Numbered from the stretch's first letter, positions 43,742-55,799 are shown. The stretch: 64,000 nucleotides of DNA from Paenibacillus turicensis (GCF_017873435.1 NZ_JAGGKG010000016.1:1-64000); one strand, 5' to 3'. Translations and numbers: made by a program. The notes: generated by a model not told the origin, from the sequence alone.

Positions 43742-46648
43742 CTACTTCCTTTTCTTCCTAACAAATGCGGCGGTAGCTTGGTTTGACTTCCCTTTGTTCT
43801 TTTTGCGCTTTTTCCCTTCTCTTGGTGGGCCAGACTCCCCTTGGTTTCCTTCACCATTACTTCCATTTCCAGCCGAAAAGGACTCGCCTACAAAAATGCC
43901 ACTTTTAGACGTTTTTTTCCGTCTGCCTTGGCCATTACCGCCGCCTTTTGGGTTACTTTTGCCTCTACGTTCACCACGATCATTATAGTTAGGATTGACT
44001 CCCTGGGAATAACCACCTTTACCAGAGCCAAATTCAAAGCGAATTCCACTACGCTCTGAACCTTGACCTTTTAATTCTCCTTGCCCTTGTCCTTGTGATT
44101 CTCCTTGTCCCTGACCTTGTCCGTGGCTATGTGTTCCTCGACCTGCTTCAACATGACCTACTTTTGAACTATCTCTGTTATCCCTGCTGTCTCTACCGAA
44201 AATTAACGGCTCTCCTGAACGTCCACCTTTTTTACTTTTAGATTTACGACCGCCATAGCCACCAGAACCAACAAAGTTACTTTCTGCCTTGCCCTTGCGT
44301 TTACCACGTTCTGATCCAGAGACAGCCCCAGAGCCATTATTAGCGCCGTAACCTCCACCTTGACCCGCACGAGTTTTCTTCCCTTTTTTATCTGAGCGGA
44401 AACCTCTATCTGGACTAGAGCCTGACTTAGTACCTGATCTAGAACCTGTACCAGCGCTTCCTGCGTTACCTCTATAGCTATCTGGCAAGCCACGTTCTCT
44501 GCGTCTTCCTTTACTATCCACAAGTTCAAAGTCGATTGTATGATCGTCCATATTGACGCGGGCTACCCGAATTTTCACTTCATCACCAATGCGATAAATT
44601 TTAGAAGTACGTTCCCCAATTAACGCCATGTGTTGCTCATGGAAATTGTAGTAGTCATCATACATCGCACTTAGGCGGATTAAGCCCTCTACGGTGTTAT
44701 CTAATTCAATAAACATCCCAAAGCTTGTCACACTACTAATAATGCCAACAAATTCTTCTCCAACCTTATCCAGCATAAATTCTGCCTTCTTCAGTTGCTC
44801 TGTATCCCGTTCAGCCTCTACCGCAAGCCGCTCACGCTCTGAAGACTGTTGGGCAATCTCCCCGACACGACTCGCCAAATACTCCTGTCTTGCTTCAGGC
44901 AATACGCCTTTGTTTTCAATAACCTCACGAATAATACGGTGAATACAAAGGTCAGGATAACGACGAATTGGTGAAGTAAAATGAGTATAAAAGTCAGCAG
45001 CTAAGCCAAAGTGACCTGTGCTTTCTGCGTCATATTTCGCCTGTTTCATGGAACGTAACATCATGGTACTAATGACTGTTTGTTCCTTTGTTCCAGAAAT
45101 CTCCTCTAACAAGGACTGTAAGGCACGAGGATGCACCTTATTTCCTTTTCCCCCCTTCACCGCATAACCAAAGTTAGCCGCAAACGCCATAAAGTTCATC
45201 AGCTTCTCTTGATCTGGGTCCTCATGAATCCGATAAATAAACGGAACCTTAAGCCAGTGGAAATGCTCTGCTACCGTTTCATTGGCTGCAAGCATAAACT
45301 CTTCAATAATCTGCTCCGCAATGGAGCGGTCACGTTTCACTATATCAACTGGTTTCCCGTTTTCATCCACGAGCACTTTGGCCTCGGCAAAGTCAAAATC
45401 AACCGCTCCCCGCCCCATCCGGCGTTTACGCAGTCTAAGTGCTAGATCCTCCATCGTTTTGAATGTATCCACTAAATCTGCATATCTTTCAGTGACTTCA
45501 GCATCTTCATTTTTTAAAATTTTGCGTACATTGGTATAAGTCATTCTTTCCGTCGTACGAATAACACTCGTGAACACATCATGATTAACAACCTTCATAT
45601 GCTCGTCAAATTCCATTTCACATGACAAGGTAAACCGATCTACCTTAGGATTTAATGAACATATTCCATTGGATAATCGATGCGGCAGCATCGGAATGAC
45701 ACGATCCACTAGATACACACTACAGCCACGATTGTACGCCTCTTGATCTAGTTGTGAGTTTTCACGTACATAATAACCAACATCTGCAATATGCACACCT
45801 AATCTCAAGTTTCCATTTTCCAAACGCTCGACATGTACAGCATCATCTAAGTCTTTTGCATCCTCGCCATCAATCGTAACAATAACCTTATTTCTTAGAT
45901 CACGTCGCCCTTGCTTAACAATCTCCTCTTCCGCAATGACATCTGGTGCAGCCGCAGCTTCAGCCATAACATCAACTGGAAAAGCCTCAGGAAGCTGATG
46001 CTTACGAATAATAGATAAAATATCGACACCAGGATCATCTTTATGCCCTAAAATCTCAATGATTTCACCTACCGCAGCGGTACGACCTTCAGGATAACTC
46101 ACAATTTTTGCGACAACCTTGTCCCCATCTACAGCACCCAAAAAACTTTCCATAGGTACAAAAATATCACGATGCACACGTTTATCATCTGGAATAACAA
46201 ATCCGTATGAGTTATTATGCTGGAATACCCCAACAATTTGAGTGATGGATCTGCTAACAATGCGGACAACCTCACCCTCAAGCTTTCCACCACTAGACCC
46301 TCGCGCATTCACCCGAACAAGCACAATATCTCCATTCATTGCACTTTTTAGATCATTGGCATGTACATAGACATCAGGATGATCAGGCTCTTCAGAAATA
46401 AGAAAAGCGAATCCCTTAGCGTGCACCTGTAGCCGTCCTTTTACTAATCCCATCCGATCAGGGACTCCATACCTACCATTTCTCGTTAAAATGATCTGTC
46501 CCTCTTGCTCTAACTTATCTAATAATGCCTTAAAGTCACTGATTTCCTCTTTACTTACATACTCAAAATGCTCCTTCAGCTCTTGAATCGTCATTGGCTT
46601 ATAGGCAGTTTCCTTCATAAAAGAAAGCAACCCAACTTCATTTATCAT
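43742..46648 (-). CDS. rnr: Ribonuclease R with long disordered C-terminal tail
   Basis: 968 residues. 3'-5' exoribonuclease, works with SmpB-tmRNA on stalled messages. N-terminal winged helix (1-60), cold-shock domains (about 70-225), RNB catalytic domain (about 250-580; catalytic acids in [12 protein letters not shown] at 260-271; [12 protein letters not shown] at 556-567), S1 domain (632-712). After that 256 residues are Gly/Ser/Lys/Arg/Gln-rich with [12 protein letters not shown] repeats and patches of RGG/KKGK, probably disordered and RNA-binding. Typical RNase R is about 750-820 residues, with a much shorter basic tail. ATG with GAGGTG. Confidence 0.97.
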   Translation of the reverse strand: MINEVGLLSFMKETAYKPMTIQELKEHFEYVSKEEISDFKALLDKLEQEGQIILTRNGRYGVPDRMGLVKGRLQVHAKGFAFLISEEPDHPDVYVHANDLKSAMNGDIVLVRVNARGSSGGKLEGEVVRIVSRSITQIVGVFQHNNSYGFVIPDDKRVHRDIFVPMESFLGAVDGDKVVAKIVSYPEGRTAAVGEIIEILGHKDDPGVDILSIIRKHQLPEAFPVDVMAEAAAAPDVIAEEEIVKQGRRDLRNKVIVTIDGEDAKDLDDAVHVERLENGNLRLGVHIADVGYYVRENSQLDQEAYNRGCSVYLVDRVIPMLPHRLSNGICSLNPKVDRFTLSCEMEFDEHMKVVNHDVFTSVIRTTERMTYTNVRKILKNEDAEVTERYADLVDTFKTMEDLALRLRKRRMGRGAVDFDFAEAKVLVDENGKPVDIVKRDRSIAEQIIEEFMLAANETVAEHFHWLKVPFIYRIHEDPDQEKLMNFMAFAANFGYAVKGGKGNKVHPRALQSLLEEISGTKEQTVISTMMLRSMKQAKYDAESTGHFGLAADFYTHFTSPIRRYPDLCIHRIIREVIENKGVLPEARQEYLASRVGEIAQQSSERERLAVEAERDTEQLKKAEFMLDKVGEEFVGIISSVTSFGMFIELDNTVEGLIRLSAMYDDYYNFHEQHMALIGERTSKIYRIGDEVKIRVARVNMDDHTIDFELVDSKGRRRERGLPDSYRGNAGSAGTGSRSGTKSGSSPDRGFRSDKKGKKTRAGQGGGYGANNGSGAVSGSERGKRKGKAESNFVGSGGYGGRKSKSKKGGRSGEPLIFGRDSRDNRDSSKVGHVEAGRGTHSHGQGQGQGESQGQGQGELKGQGSERSGIRFEFGSGKGGYSQGVNPNYNDRGERRGKSNPKGGGNGQGRRKKTSKSGIFVGESFSAGNGSNGEGNQGESGPPREGKKRKKNKGKSNQATAAFVRKKRK

Positions 46649-47012
46649 TATGTCACCTCAAATGTACGCTCTAAATTTTTCCTATTTTCATTTGGTTAAT
46701 CCTAGTATACACGATTATTGATCATTACATCCTTACTTTGTAAAGAGACACATTTTACATTTATCTTTGATTTTCTTAGTCATTTGTATGGAAACCATTC
46801 ATTAAATGTATTTATTTCCCTCAATACATTGAATTCCATAAAATAGTGAAAAAAATACAAATGATATTATAAATATTTTATTAAAAAAATGATTATATTT
46901 TACTAAATTTCCTACCAGCATTTGCCGAAATAAAGAATATTGTGCATTTTATAGTGGTGCTTTCTATTTAGTTGTTTTAAAAATTCATGTTATAGAAGGA
47001 GAAATTAACGTA
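46649..47012. other. AT-rich divergent region
   Basis: About 360 bases between rnr and the chemoreceptor; must carry both promoters. Very AT-rich, with no repeat, hairpin or site that I can support. Confidence 0.5.
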
Positions 47013-48479
47013 ATGGATAATATGAAAATACTGCAAACCCGAAATAAACTATTTGTCAAAATAATTTGGATCATGGCAATTTTAGGTGTTGTTACGGATA
47101 TTATGGTTGGTGTTGACAGCTCCATGCTCATGACTCTTTCCATCGTGTCTGTCATCTGCTGTTCTATCGCTACTTATATGACCTATGCTAACCGAGGCAC
47201 AAAATACGTCATGTTTGTCATTCCACTTATCGTTGCCGCATTAACATTTCTTTTAATCTTCCAAGATCCAGAACCAATTATCGGAACGTATCTGCTCGTT
47301 TATTTAAATCTTGGGTTAATGACGTTATATTCGAATTATAAGCCTATTGTGTTTGCAGGAATTTTGGGAATAGCCACAACCCTTTATTTTTATTTCACTC
47401 CTTTTTACCATGATAAAATGTTTACGCGCGAACCACTAAGCTACTTGCTTTTATTTTTGTGTTTTACGACAGTAGCCCTTGCTTTTGCCGCTAGATTTAG
47501 TGAGAAGCTACAAAAGGCAGTCTTGGAAAAGCAACGCGATACTGAGCAAGCAAAAGCGGAAAGTGATGCTGTATTAACAAAGCTCCAATCATCCATTGAT
47601 GTTCTAACCAATTTAAGTGCTGGTTTGAGAGATAATGTAACGGTTACTGGAACCATTTCCAAGGAAATAACACTTGCTTTTAGTGAAGTGTCATCAAGTA
47701 TGGAGAAACAAACTCATAATTTACAAGACATCAATGCCTCTGTACATACCGTTAACGATGTAATCCAACAATCTGTAGACAGCTCTGTCCAACTACATGA
47801 GTTATCAGATACGATGCTAGGCAATACCCATAATGTAAAAGGGGAAATCAAAACTTTTGCTCAGCAAATACAAGGTTTAAAGCAAACGATCACATCTATG
47901 GTTCATCAAATGGACCAATTAAATGAGCAAAGCCAACAAATTAGCACCATTGTACAAACTATTTACACGATTTCCATGCAAACTAATCTTTTGGCTATGA
48001 ATGCAGCGATTGAAGCCGCACATGCGGGTGAGCATGGCAAAGGCTTTACAGTGGTCGCCGATGAAATACGAAAGCTTGCCGAGCATTCTCGTGCATCAAC
48101 GGAAGAGATTAACTCGATTTTAGAGGATGTAATGGGACGTATTGTAAATGTTAGCGAAGAGGTTGCGGTAGGACATGAGGCCATTATCGCAAGTGAAAGT
48201 AAATTTGGGGAAATCACTCAATTTGTAAATACTGTAGCGGCCGAATCAGAAAATATTAGTGAACACTCCGATCAAGCAGATGCCCAAATGACACAAATTA
48301 AACAAAAATACAATAATATCGTAGAGCATATTCAATCTATTGCAGAGGGTACTGAAAATAATATGAGTACTACCGAAGAAATATTGGCAAGTATTGAAGC
48401 GCAGGACGGAAAAATCGCGGAAATTGTGAAGTTATATCAAGATCTGGACGAGCTGATTTCTACCCTTTCGAAAGAATAG
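47013..48479 (+). CDS. Methyl-accepting chemotaxis protein
   Basis: 488 residues. Six hydrophobic helices (about 12-32, 36-58, 64-84, 88-106, 108-125, 140-162) with short loops, so the sensor is within the membrane and there is no periplasmic domain or clear HAMP. Cytoplasmic coiled coil from about 165, with the signalling tip [35 protein letters not shown] (about 325-360) that contacts CheA/CheW. GAAGGAG ribosome binding site. The ligand is likely hydrophobic or the redox/proton state, as in other membrane-embedded sensors; unproven. Confidence 0.92.
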   Translation: MDNMKILQTRNKLFVKIIWIMAILGVVTDIMVGVDSSMLMTLSIVSVICCSIATYMTYANRGTKYVMFVIPLIVAALTFLLIFQDPEPIIGTYLLVYLNLGLMTLYSNYKPIVFAGILGIATTLYFYFTPFYHDKMFTREPLSYLLLFLCFTTVALAFAARFSEKLQKAVLEKQRDTEQAKAESDAVLTKLQSSIDVLTNLSAGLRDNVTVTGTISKEITLAFSEVSSSMEKQTHNLQDINASVHTVNDVIQQSVDSSVQLHELSDTMLGNTHNVKGEIKTFAQQIQGLKQTITSMVHQMDQLNEQSQQISTIVQTIYTISMQTNLLAMNAAIEAAHAGEHGKGFTVVADEIRKLAEHSRASTEEINSILEDVMGRIVNVSEEVAVGHEAIIASESKFGEITQFVNTVAAESENISEHSDQADAQMTQIKQKYNNIVEHIQSIAEGTENNMSTTEEILASIEAQDGKIAEIVKLYQDLDELISTLSKE

Positions 48480-48495
48480 CTTAAAAAAACATTAT

Positions 48496-48560
48496 GCGCC
48501 CATCATAGTTGGCAATGCAAAACTATTTTATGTATTGTGCATTGCTACTATGATGGGCAC
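48496..48560. terminator. Long bidirectional terminator hairpin
   Basis: GCGCCCATCATAGT..CAATGCA pairs with TGCATTG..ACTATGATGGGCAC over about 21 bp between converging genes. Short mismatched bulge inside the stem. Confidence 0.75.
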
Positions 48561-48576
48561 ATCTATTGTAATCAAA

Positions 48577-49143
48577 TTATGTAATGGGCTCTGAAACACT
48601 ATGACATACATTCATAAACCACGGGTACGTTTCCTTAGCTTGATAAAATTGCTCTGCATGAATGATTGCAGGAATAACGTAATCCCCTTTATAAAAAATT
48701 TTCTCTCCTACGCGTGACATCGGTACATGATAAGAAACCTTTAAAGCACGGAATAAAATGGGTTCCAGCAATGTCACATAATGATGAATATTATTTTGCT
48801 CTGCATATAACACAATTGCTGCTAATAAACGATCTAAATTTTTCCCTCGACGATTCTCTTGTAAAATGGCAACCTTATCAACCTCAGCAATATGATTGGG
48901 ATCTGATTGAATCGACGCTTGCTTATGGAATGGAGCTATCTCGTCCAAATCTCCTTGATGTTTTGGATGATAGGGCTTTATTTCAACTGTGGCTACAGGA
49001 TTGCGATGCTCATCAAAAATAAGACATTGATCTAACACTTCATCAAAATACTCAAGCTCAAATCCCTTTTCAACCCAAGCTTGTGTCCAAATCTGATTAA
49101 AAATCAATCGTTCTTCTTCGTTTTCTACTATTTTAAACATCAT
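48577..49143 (-). CDS. GNAT/FeeM-like acyltransferase
   Basis: 188 residues. Resembles N-acyl amino acid synthase (FeeM) and PEP-CTERM/exosortase-like acyltransferases in the GNAT superfamily: EEERLIFNQIWTQAWVEKG, an EVDKVAILQENRRGKNLDRLLAAIVLYAEQ acyl-carrier pocket segment, and LEPILFRALKVSYHVP. Product would be an acylated amino acid or similar. ATG 49143 follows GGGGGAAA; ATG 49140 is also possible. It stands in the gap between rnr and secG, where Bacillus usually has an esterase. Confidence 0.65.
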   Translation of the reverse strand: MMFKIVENEEERLIFNQIWTQAWVEKGFELEYFDEVLDQCLIFDEHRNPVATVEIKPYHPKHQGDLDEIAPFHKQASIQSDPNHIAEVDKVAILQENRRGKNLDRLLAAIVLYAEQNNIHHYVTLLEPILFRALKVSYHVPMSRVGEKIFYKGDYVIPAIIHAEQFYQAKETYPWFMNVCHSVSEPIT

Positions 49144-49439
49144 TTTCCCCCATTCTTTCAGAAGGTCCAAAAGCACCAACTAAACACCCTAATTTCCTAG
49201 CATATGGGCTTTGTATACTAAAATAGTAATATGATTCCTATTTTGAGGGCAATACAATATTTAACATATAGTCCAATAATGTGATTAAAAGTTACCATAT
49301 TTCGATAAATTGGTTCTTTTTACCTTGATAAAAAACTAATAAAACTTTCATTTATATAGGACTGTGTGACTAGTACAATTTATGTATGAGTGGCTTAATT
49401 AAAGGGGAGGGTTAAATAGGGGTAAATAAAATAAAACAT

Positions 49440-49471
49440 AAAAAGACGCATACAAAATTGTATACGCCTTT
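49440..49471 (-). terminator. Terminator of secG
   Basis: AAAAGACGCATACAA pairs with TTGTATACGCCTTT with small mismatches; on the minus strand TCTTTTTATG follows. Confidence 0.75.
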
Positions 49472-49506
49472 GAATAATTACTTATTGATTTCGTTCAATC
49501 CGTTCA

Positions 49507-49740
49507 TTATTTAACTACAATCGCAACTACGATTGATAAGATAAAAAATCCGGCTCCAAGTCCTACCGTTACACGTTGTAGTACTAATTCCATACCACGT
49601 GCCTTTGATTTACCAAAAAGATGTTCCGCACCTCCGGAGATGGCACCGGACAGACCTGCGCTTTTCCCCTCTTGTAGTAAGACCGCAGCAACTAGACCGA
49701 TCGAGAAAATCACAAGCAATATTTTTAATAGGATTTCCAT
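49507..49740 (-). CDS. secG: Preprotein translocase subunit SecG
   Basis: 77 residues. Two transmembrane helices (about 1-22 and 52-75) joined by the conserved loop [29 protein letters not shown]. Part of SecYEG. Upstream of rnr in the same direction, as in Bacillus, but separated from it by two rightward or leftward accessory genes. Confidence 0.96.
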   Translation of the reverse strand: MEILLKILLVIFSIGLVAAVLLQEGKSAGLSGAISGGAEHLFGKSKARGMELVLQRVTVGLGAGFFILSIVVAIVVK

Positions 49741-49871
49741 TCAACCCACCTCCTAAAGACTGGTATAAACAGCATTTATATTTTAACATAGCCTGTATAA
49801 GAACACAATGATTAGTTATGGGCAGCTCTCCAAAGGAGGCTAAACACGCAAAATAAAAATCACAGACTATA

Positions 49872-50321
49872 TTAATTACAGACTATATTAATCACGGGTT
49901 CAGCAGTAACCTGCACATTCCCTGCAACAGCTCTGGAAATCATACATGCTCCTTCCGCCTGCATGGCTAGACGACGCACATGCTCTACTATCGCCGTATC
50001 TGAACCTTCCTTTAACTCAATAGTTGGACGATGTACAATGGACTCAAAAGTAAAAATATTATTGGTTACATCTACGGTCGCTTCGGAATGAAGGGTATGT
50101 GAAGCAGGTACAATACCTGCACGCTCTAACATCGCCGCTAGCGTAATTAAGTAACATGTCGAAGCCGCACCTAACAGCATCTCATCAGGGTTTGTCCCCA
50201 CCCCAGGCCCACCCATTGGAACTGGTATTGAAACTGTTGATTTTAAATTGCCTGCCTCTATAATTCCTTTACTATTTCTCCCACCCTCCCAAGTGGCATC
50301 TAGTTTAAATATATGCTTCAT
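49872..50321 (-). CDS. OsmC/Ohr family protein
   Basis: 149 residues with the OsmC fold and its two redox cysteines in GAASTCYLITLAAMLERAG (about 52-70) and AEGACMISRAV (about 126-136). Such proteins reduce organic or lipid hydroperoxides in the cytoplasm. It starts 5 bases after the LacI gene stop, so both are one transcript. Confidence 0.88.
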   Translation of the reverse strand: MKHIFKLDATWEGGRNSKGIIEAGNLKSTVSIPVPMGGPGVGTNPDEMLLGAASTCYLITLAAMLERAGIVPASHTLHSEATVDVTNNIFTFESIVHRPTIELKEGSDTAIVEHVRRLAMQAEGACMISRAVAGNVQVTAEPVINIVCN

Positions 50322-50326
50322 GGAGC

Positions 50327-51424
50327 TTAGACCTCCTTTAGCGAAGTAGATTTGCGTACAATAACCTCCGTATTTACATATACCTGCACATTAATACCAT
50401 CGTTAATCACATGGCTAGGCTCAGCTTGATTACTACGATGGCTAGCGTCAGCATGATTCACTTTTTGGAGTAGGACATCCATCGCGGTTTTAGCCATCAC
50501 GTCTTTTTTCACTTGAATCGTCGTTAGTTCAGGGCTAATAATTTCCGCTTCAAAAATATTGTCAAAGCCCATCACTGCAACCTCTTCAGGTACCTTGATG
50601 CCTAGCTCTTGAAATGTTTTGATTGCACTAATCGCCATATAATCATTTTCACAAAAAATAGCCTCAGGTAATTGCTCAGCCTTACTATTAGCCTTAATCT
50701 GCTCAATTTCCGCTTTAAAAGAAGGCTGCGAGACGACAGACATCGGATTCATATAATAAGTGAGCTTATCCTCTAATTGTAGCCCTCCTTCCTTAAGAGC
50801 TGCTTCAAAGCCTTGCTTCCGTTTAATAAAGTTTACAATTCGCACATCGGACTGAACGTAACCAATGGATTTATAGCCTTGGCCCAAGAGGAACCTCCCT
50901 GCTTGATACCCACCTAAATAATTATTGATTCCCACAATACTGGCATCCACCTGTTCTAAGCAAGTATCCATTACGACGACATTTTTATGGACAGATAAGA
51001 CAGACTCAATCATATCTGCAGTTAAGTTTGTTCCTAACAGCAAAATTCCCGCAGAAGACTGCTCACTTTCTAGCGTTTCAATTTCTTTATTCAGGTTTTG
51101 AACCGATACCGATGAAATGACAAGTGTATGCCCTTGTTCACCTGCATAGGACATTAAATGATGTATTAATTCATTAAAAAAGGGCTGCGATTCATAATGC
51201 TCAGTAACGATATCTACATTTTTACAGGCGATAAATCGAATTAAAGTATTGTTCTTAGGTGCTACCTTGTTACTTTTAAATGTACGTGGAATATATCCAT
51301 TTTGTCGTGATATTTCTAAAATATGTTGTCTGGTCGCTTCGCTTACACCAGCTTTATTATTTAAAGCCAAGGAAACCGCCGATTTAGACACTCCGGCAAG
51401 TCTGGCTATATCATCTATTTTCAC
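50327..51424 (-). CDS. LacI family regulator adjoining the glycoside locus
   Basis: 365 residues from GTG 51424, eight bases after AGGAG; the longer frame lacks a ribosome binding site. HTH at 1-22 (VKIDDIARLAGVSKSAVSLALN), then a sugar-binding-like effector domain (IRFIACKNVDIV to ISPELTTIQV). It lies downstream of the GH1 gene of the PTS operon in the same direction, behind that operon's terminator. A 12-bp motif shared with the operons upstream (AAACTAAGCTAA at 51560-51571) stands before it, so it may be the repressor or a co-regulated gene of the locus. Confidence 0.9.
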   Translation of the reverse strand: MKIDDIARLAGVSKSAVSLALNNKAGVSEATRQHILEISRQNGYIPRTFKSNKVAPKNNTLIRFIACKNVDIVTEHYESQPFFNELIHHLMSYAGEQGHTLVISSVSVQNLNKEIETLESEQSSAGILLLGTNLTADMIESVLSVHKNVVVMDTCLEQVDASIVGINNYLGGYQAGRFLLGQGYKSIGYVQSDVRIVNFIKRKQGFEAALKEGGLQLEDKLTYYMNPMSVVSQPSFKAEIEQIKANSKAEQLPEAIFCENDYMAISAIKTFQELGIKVPEEVAVMGFDNIFEAEIISPELTTIQVKKDVMAKTAMDVLLQKVNHADASHRSNQAEPSHVINDGINVQVYVNTEVIVRKSTSLKEV

Positions 51425-51559
51425 AAATACCACTCCTGATTCAAAGTACTCAGCATTTTGCATAATATGATCGTGTATAATATGATCATGAATGTTTATC
51501 CAAAATGCTCACTACTGAATTATAACATTAATTATTTAAAAGTTTATATGAAATTAAGT

Positions 51560-51571
51560 AAACTAAGCTAA
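51560..51571 (+). promoter_or_regulatory. Candidate operator motif of the glycoside locus
   Basis: AAACTAAGCTAA, one base from the 12-mer AAACTAAACTAA found in the divergent region at 58.7-59.1 kb. Upstream of the LacI gene. Confidence 0.35.
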
Positions 51572-51600
51572 AATGAACCTATGTAAAAGCATAAAAATAA

Positions 51601-51638
51601 TGCGATCGCCCCAGTTGCAATATATTGAAGCGACCGCA
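51601..51638 (-). terminator. Terminator of the PTS/hydrolase operon
   Basis: TGCGATCGC (51601-51609) pairs with GCGACCGCA (51630-51638), 8 of 9 bases; on the minus strand TTATTTTTATG follows. It lies after the GH1 gene. Confidence 0.75.
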
Positions 51639-51648
51639 CTTTAATATT

Positions 51649-53076
<1,428 letters not shown>

Positions 53077-54372
53077 TTATATCACCTCATCTATTTTCTG
53101 ACCAATTAGTAATACATCACAAGTAAAATCATGCATTCCGATTATTGTGATATTATCCTTTACTGTAGCTGTTACCTCTGCAATTTTTCGTTGCTCAAGC
53201 TCAATCAGAGTAAATCGGTAGTGGCTGAGATCAGCGTCTAGCTTTAGTACCGTATTCACAGGCACATAGACCACAACCTTAGATAAATCATCTGTCGTCG
53301 CTACAGCAATTTCCTCTGTATTTTTAAGTACAATATCCCATGGCTTTAAACCTGCTAGTTGGTACATCTGGAATATCCACTTCATAAATCCATAATCCCA
53401 TGCGCCCTCAAATTTAAGTGCAGTTTGCCAATCATAAGGACTATCAAAACCTTCGCCAGTAACGCCAAACCGCTCGCCCTTCTTGTGCCAGCTCCATATT
53501 CCATGTGCCCCATAAGTGATCCCAGCAGCTGCCCCTGACAACACACTTTGCCATGCTACCTTTCGCACATCAGAACGACTAAAACGACCATACAGCTGGC
53601 GACTATATCCCATCATTTCATAGCAAGGCTCGGAGTTCAGGACAGGCCGAGTAACAGGCTGATTGCTAAAATGCTTCGCTAACGTATACGCCGTGGATTG
53701 GAACTGTATGTTATGCCCAGATTGATACATATAGAAGTCTAAATTAGAATCATGAATAAACGACTCTGGTAGTTCAGCAAGCCGGCCTTGAATATGCAAG
53801 GTTGTTAAGCATTCTGGGCTACGCTCCTTTATAACATGAAGCGCCGTTTCACAATATTCAGTTGCCCTTTGCGAAGGGAAATCTGTATCACCACTGACGA
53901 TATAAATTGGATAAAATTTAGAAAATCGATCAGCAACGACATTAACATAAGGCTCAACCGCATCTAGTGGCATCTTTTTGTCATCACGGATTTTAGATGC
54001 CCAAGTATCAGGAATGTAATTACACCATAGCAATACAAGTGCAGGCACGAAACCTTTATCGACTGCCATTTGGACCATTTGCTCGGCCCTTGAGAAATAG
54101 TCCTCATTTAAGGAGTAAAAATCATACGTCCCATCCTCACATAGCTGAAAAGGCTCATAATTTAACGTACAACCACTAGCATCCCATTGCCGAAGCAGGT
54201 TCATTTGCAGCACATTAAAGCCTTGGCTTTTGCGATAATCCAAATAATAGCTCCATTCCTCTAACGTAATATTCGTAAACGCACTCCATATCGTATCCGC
54301 CAAGTAGAAAAACGGTTTTCCTTCATTAACAAAATACTTTTTATTGTCTGAAATACTCAGTTTAATCATCAT
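53077..54372 (-). CDS. Intracellular apiosidase-like glycoside hydrolase (DUF4038)
   Basis: About 431 residues, a TIM barrel of the DUF4038/apiosidase-like family (founding enzymes belong to GH140). Recognised by GKPFFYLADTIWSAF (about 16-30), YRKSQGFNVLQMNL, IVSGDTDFP, YMYQSGH, RPVLNSEPCYE (acidic residue candidate) and SVLSGAAAGITYGAHGIWSW. There is no signal peptide, unlike secreted family members, which fits cleavage of an imported, phosphorylated glycoside. Start ATG 54372 (AAGGAAGG six bases upstream); ATG 54378 is immediately against that site. A terminator hairpin lies 20 bases upstream. Activity on apiose is inference from the family. Confidence 0.8.
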   Translation of the reverse strand: MMIKLSISDNKKYFVNEGKPFFYLADTIWSAFTNITLEEWSYYLDYRKSQGFNVLQMNLLRQWDASGCTLNYEPFQLCEDGTYDFYSLNEDYFSRAEQMVQMAVDKGFVPALVLLWCNYIPDTWASKIRDDKKMPLDAVEPYVNVVADRFSKFYPIYIVSGDTDFPSQRATEYCETALHVIKERSPECLTTLHIQGRLAELPESFIHDSNLDFYMYQSGHNIQFQSTAYTLAKHFSNQPVTRPVLNSEPCYEMMGYSRQLYGRFSRSDVRKVAWQSVLSGAAAGITYGAHGIWSWHKKGERFGVTGEGFDSPYDWQTALKFEGAWDYGFMKWIFQMYQLAGLKPWDIVLKNTEEIAVATTDDLSKVVVYVPVNTVLKLDADLSHYRFTLIELEQRKIAEVTATVKDNITIIGMHDFTCDVLLIGQKIDEVI

Positions 54373-54397
54373 GCTCATCCTTCCTTTATGATAAAAA

Positions 54398-54418
54398 AAC
54401 GGCGTGAAACACGCCGTT
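54398..54418 (-). terminator. Terminator inside the PTS operon
   Basis: AACGGCGTG and CACGCCGTT form a perfect 9-bp stem with a 3-base loop; on the minus strand TTTTTTTATC follows. It stands between PTS IIC and the apiosidase-like gene, so hydrolase expression must depend on readthrough. Confidence 0.9.
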
Positions 54419-54454
54419 AGTTCACCTATACTTTTATAAATCTATACGTCACTC

Positions 54455-55768
54455 TTATGAAGTAACGGGAGCGCCATTTAATCCCTCAATGTTTTCATTC
54501 TCTAAGCTTTCTTGTGCTTCTTTTTCTTTAGACAATGCTTGCTTGTCTATCATCTTAAAGAATGGATAGTAAATCAACATACAGATTGGTATCAATACAA
54601 GCTGCGCAGCAGCAAGCCTCCAACTTCCTTCAATAAAGCCTAGTGCAAATATCGGTGTACCAAATGCCGGATAAATACCAATTGGTGCAGGTAAGATGCC
54701 AATCGTTGTTGCAAAGTACCCCAGGACACAACACACAATAGGTGCTGCGATAAATGGAATCACTAATAGCGGATTTAAAACGACCGGAATCCCAAAAATA
54801 AGTGGTTCATGGATAGAAAAGAACGAGCCTGGTAAGCCAAGCTTACCGATTGTTTTCAACTGTTTGCTCTTAGCTAAAAAGACAAGTAGGAGTGCAAAAC
54901 CTAACATTGGTGCATAGTTCGCATAAATATACCAGAATGCCAAGCCAATGATGTTAGGTAATTCCGCACCAGCCTGAAATGCTTCAAGGTTAGCAAGGTC
55001 TAAGCTCATCCAAATCGGCTTAACAATGGCCAAGGTGACGATTGCACCATGAATCCCAAACAACCAAAGTCCTTGCATAATGATTAACGCAATGATTAGC
55101 GCTCCTAACGATCCACCTAAGCCTTCTAATGGAACCTGTAGATACGTATAAATAAATTGGTGCACCGTCACAAAAGAGGTCTGCATAAAAATACCCGCAG
55201 TGACTACAAAAATAACAGCGACAAGTATGGCTGGAATTAAGCCCGAAAACGTTTTAACAACGGTTGGCGGAACCCCTTCTGGCATTTTAATCGTCCAATT
55301 GCGATCCACAATCCATATATATAATCTCGATGCCAACAAACCAACGATCATGGCTACAAATAAACCTTGCGCACCAAGCCATTGAAGTGGAATTGCTCGA
55401 ACAGTATCAAACGACTGTACTGGTGTAAGAATTAAAAATGAGAGCAAGGCAGTTGCCGCAGGCACCAATGGATCCTTATCAAAGGCTTGTGCAAGACGGT
55501 ATGCGATAAAAAATACAGCATATAAAGCAATAATTCCTGTCGTCATCGTGGATGCTAGTCCAATAATTCCTTTTACCGGTGCAATAAAGTTCTGATAGGG
55601 CTCCCAAGCGATCGCGGAAAAAAGGGTTGAAAAGGCTCCAATGATTAGAAAAGGAAGCGTTGACATAAGTCCGTTGGAGATCGCACTCATATAACGGTTT
55701 TGCTGAATTTTGCCCGCATATCTTTGCAGCGTGTGGGATAAATTCTTTTTGTTTTCCATTGTTTTCAT
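54455..55768 (-). CDS. PTS cellobiose/lactose-type transporter subunit IIC
   Basis: 437 residues, about ten membrane helices (from LPFLIIGAFSTLFSAIAW on). Sugar-channel domain of the cellobiose-type PTS: motif GSFFSIHEPLIFGIPVVLNPLLVIPFIAAP, with the glutamate and His-Glu-Pro region that binds the sugar. Works with IIB and IIA upstream. A catabolite-repression (cre) match lies 18 bases before the start. Confidence 0.93.
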   Translation of the reverse strand: MKTMENKKNLSHTLQRYAGKIQQNRYMSAISNGLMSTLPFLIIGAFSTLFSAIAWEPYQNFIAPVKGIIGLASTMTTGIIALYAVFFIAYRLAQAFDKDPLVPAATALLSFLILTPVQSFDTVRAIPLQWLGAQGLFVAMIVGLLASRLYIWIVDRNWTIKMPEGVPPTVVKTFSGLIPAILVAVIFVVTAGIFMQTSFVTVHQFIYTYLQVPLEGLGGSLGALIIALIIMQGLWLFGIHGAIVTLAIVKPIWMSLDLANLEAFQAGAELPNIIGLAFWYIYANYAPMLGFALLLVFLAKSKQLKTIGKLGLPGSFFSIHEPLIFGIPVVLNPLLVIPFIAAPIVCCVLGYFATTIGILPAPIGIYPAFGTPIFALGFIEGSWRLAAAQLVLIPICMLIYYPFFKMIDKQALSKEKEAQESLENENIEGLNGAPVTS

Positions 55769-55785
55769 CTCCTGCTTTAGATTTA

Positions 55786-55799
55786 AGTTAGCGCTTTCA
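55786..55799 (-). promoter_or_regulatory. Candidate CcpA cre site
   Basis: On the minus strand TGAAAGCGCTAACT matches the relaxed cre consensus TGNAANCGNWNNCW at every defined position. It lies between IIB and IIC, so CcpA bound there would act as a roadblock or on an internal promoter. Confidence 0.55.

Noticed and set aside
43794-44529. Several frames opposite or out of phase with the RNase R tail
   Set aside because: Long frames are expected by chance in this low-complexity GC-rich repeat; none has a ribosome binding site or family signature.
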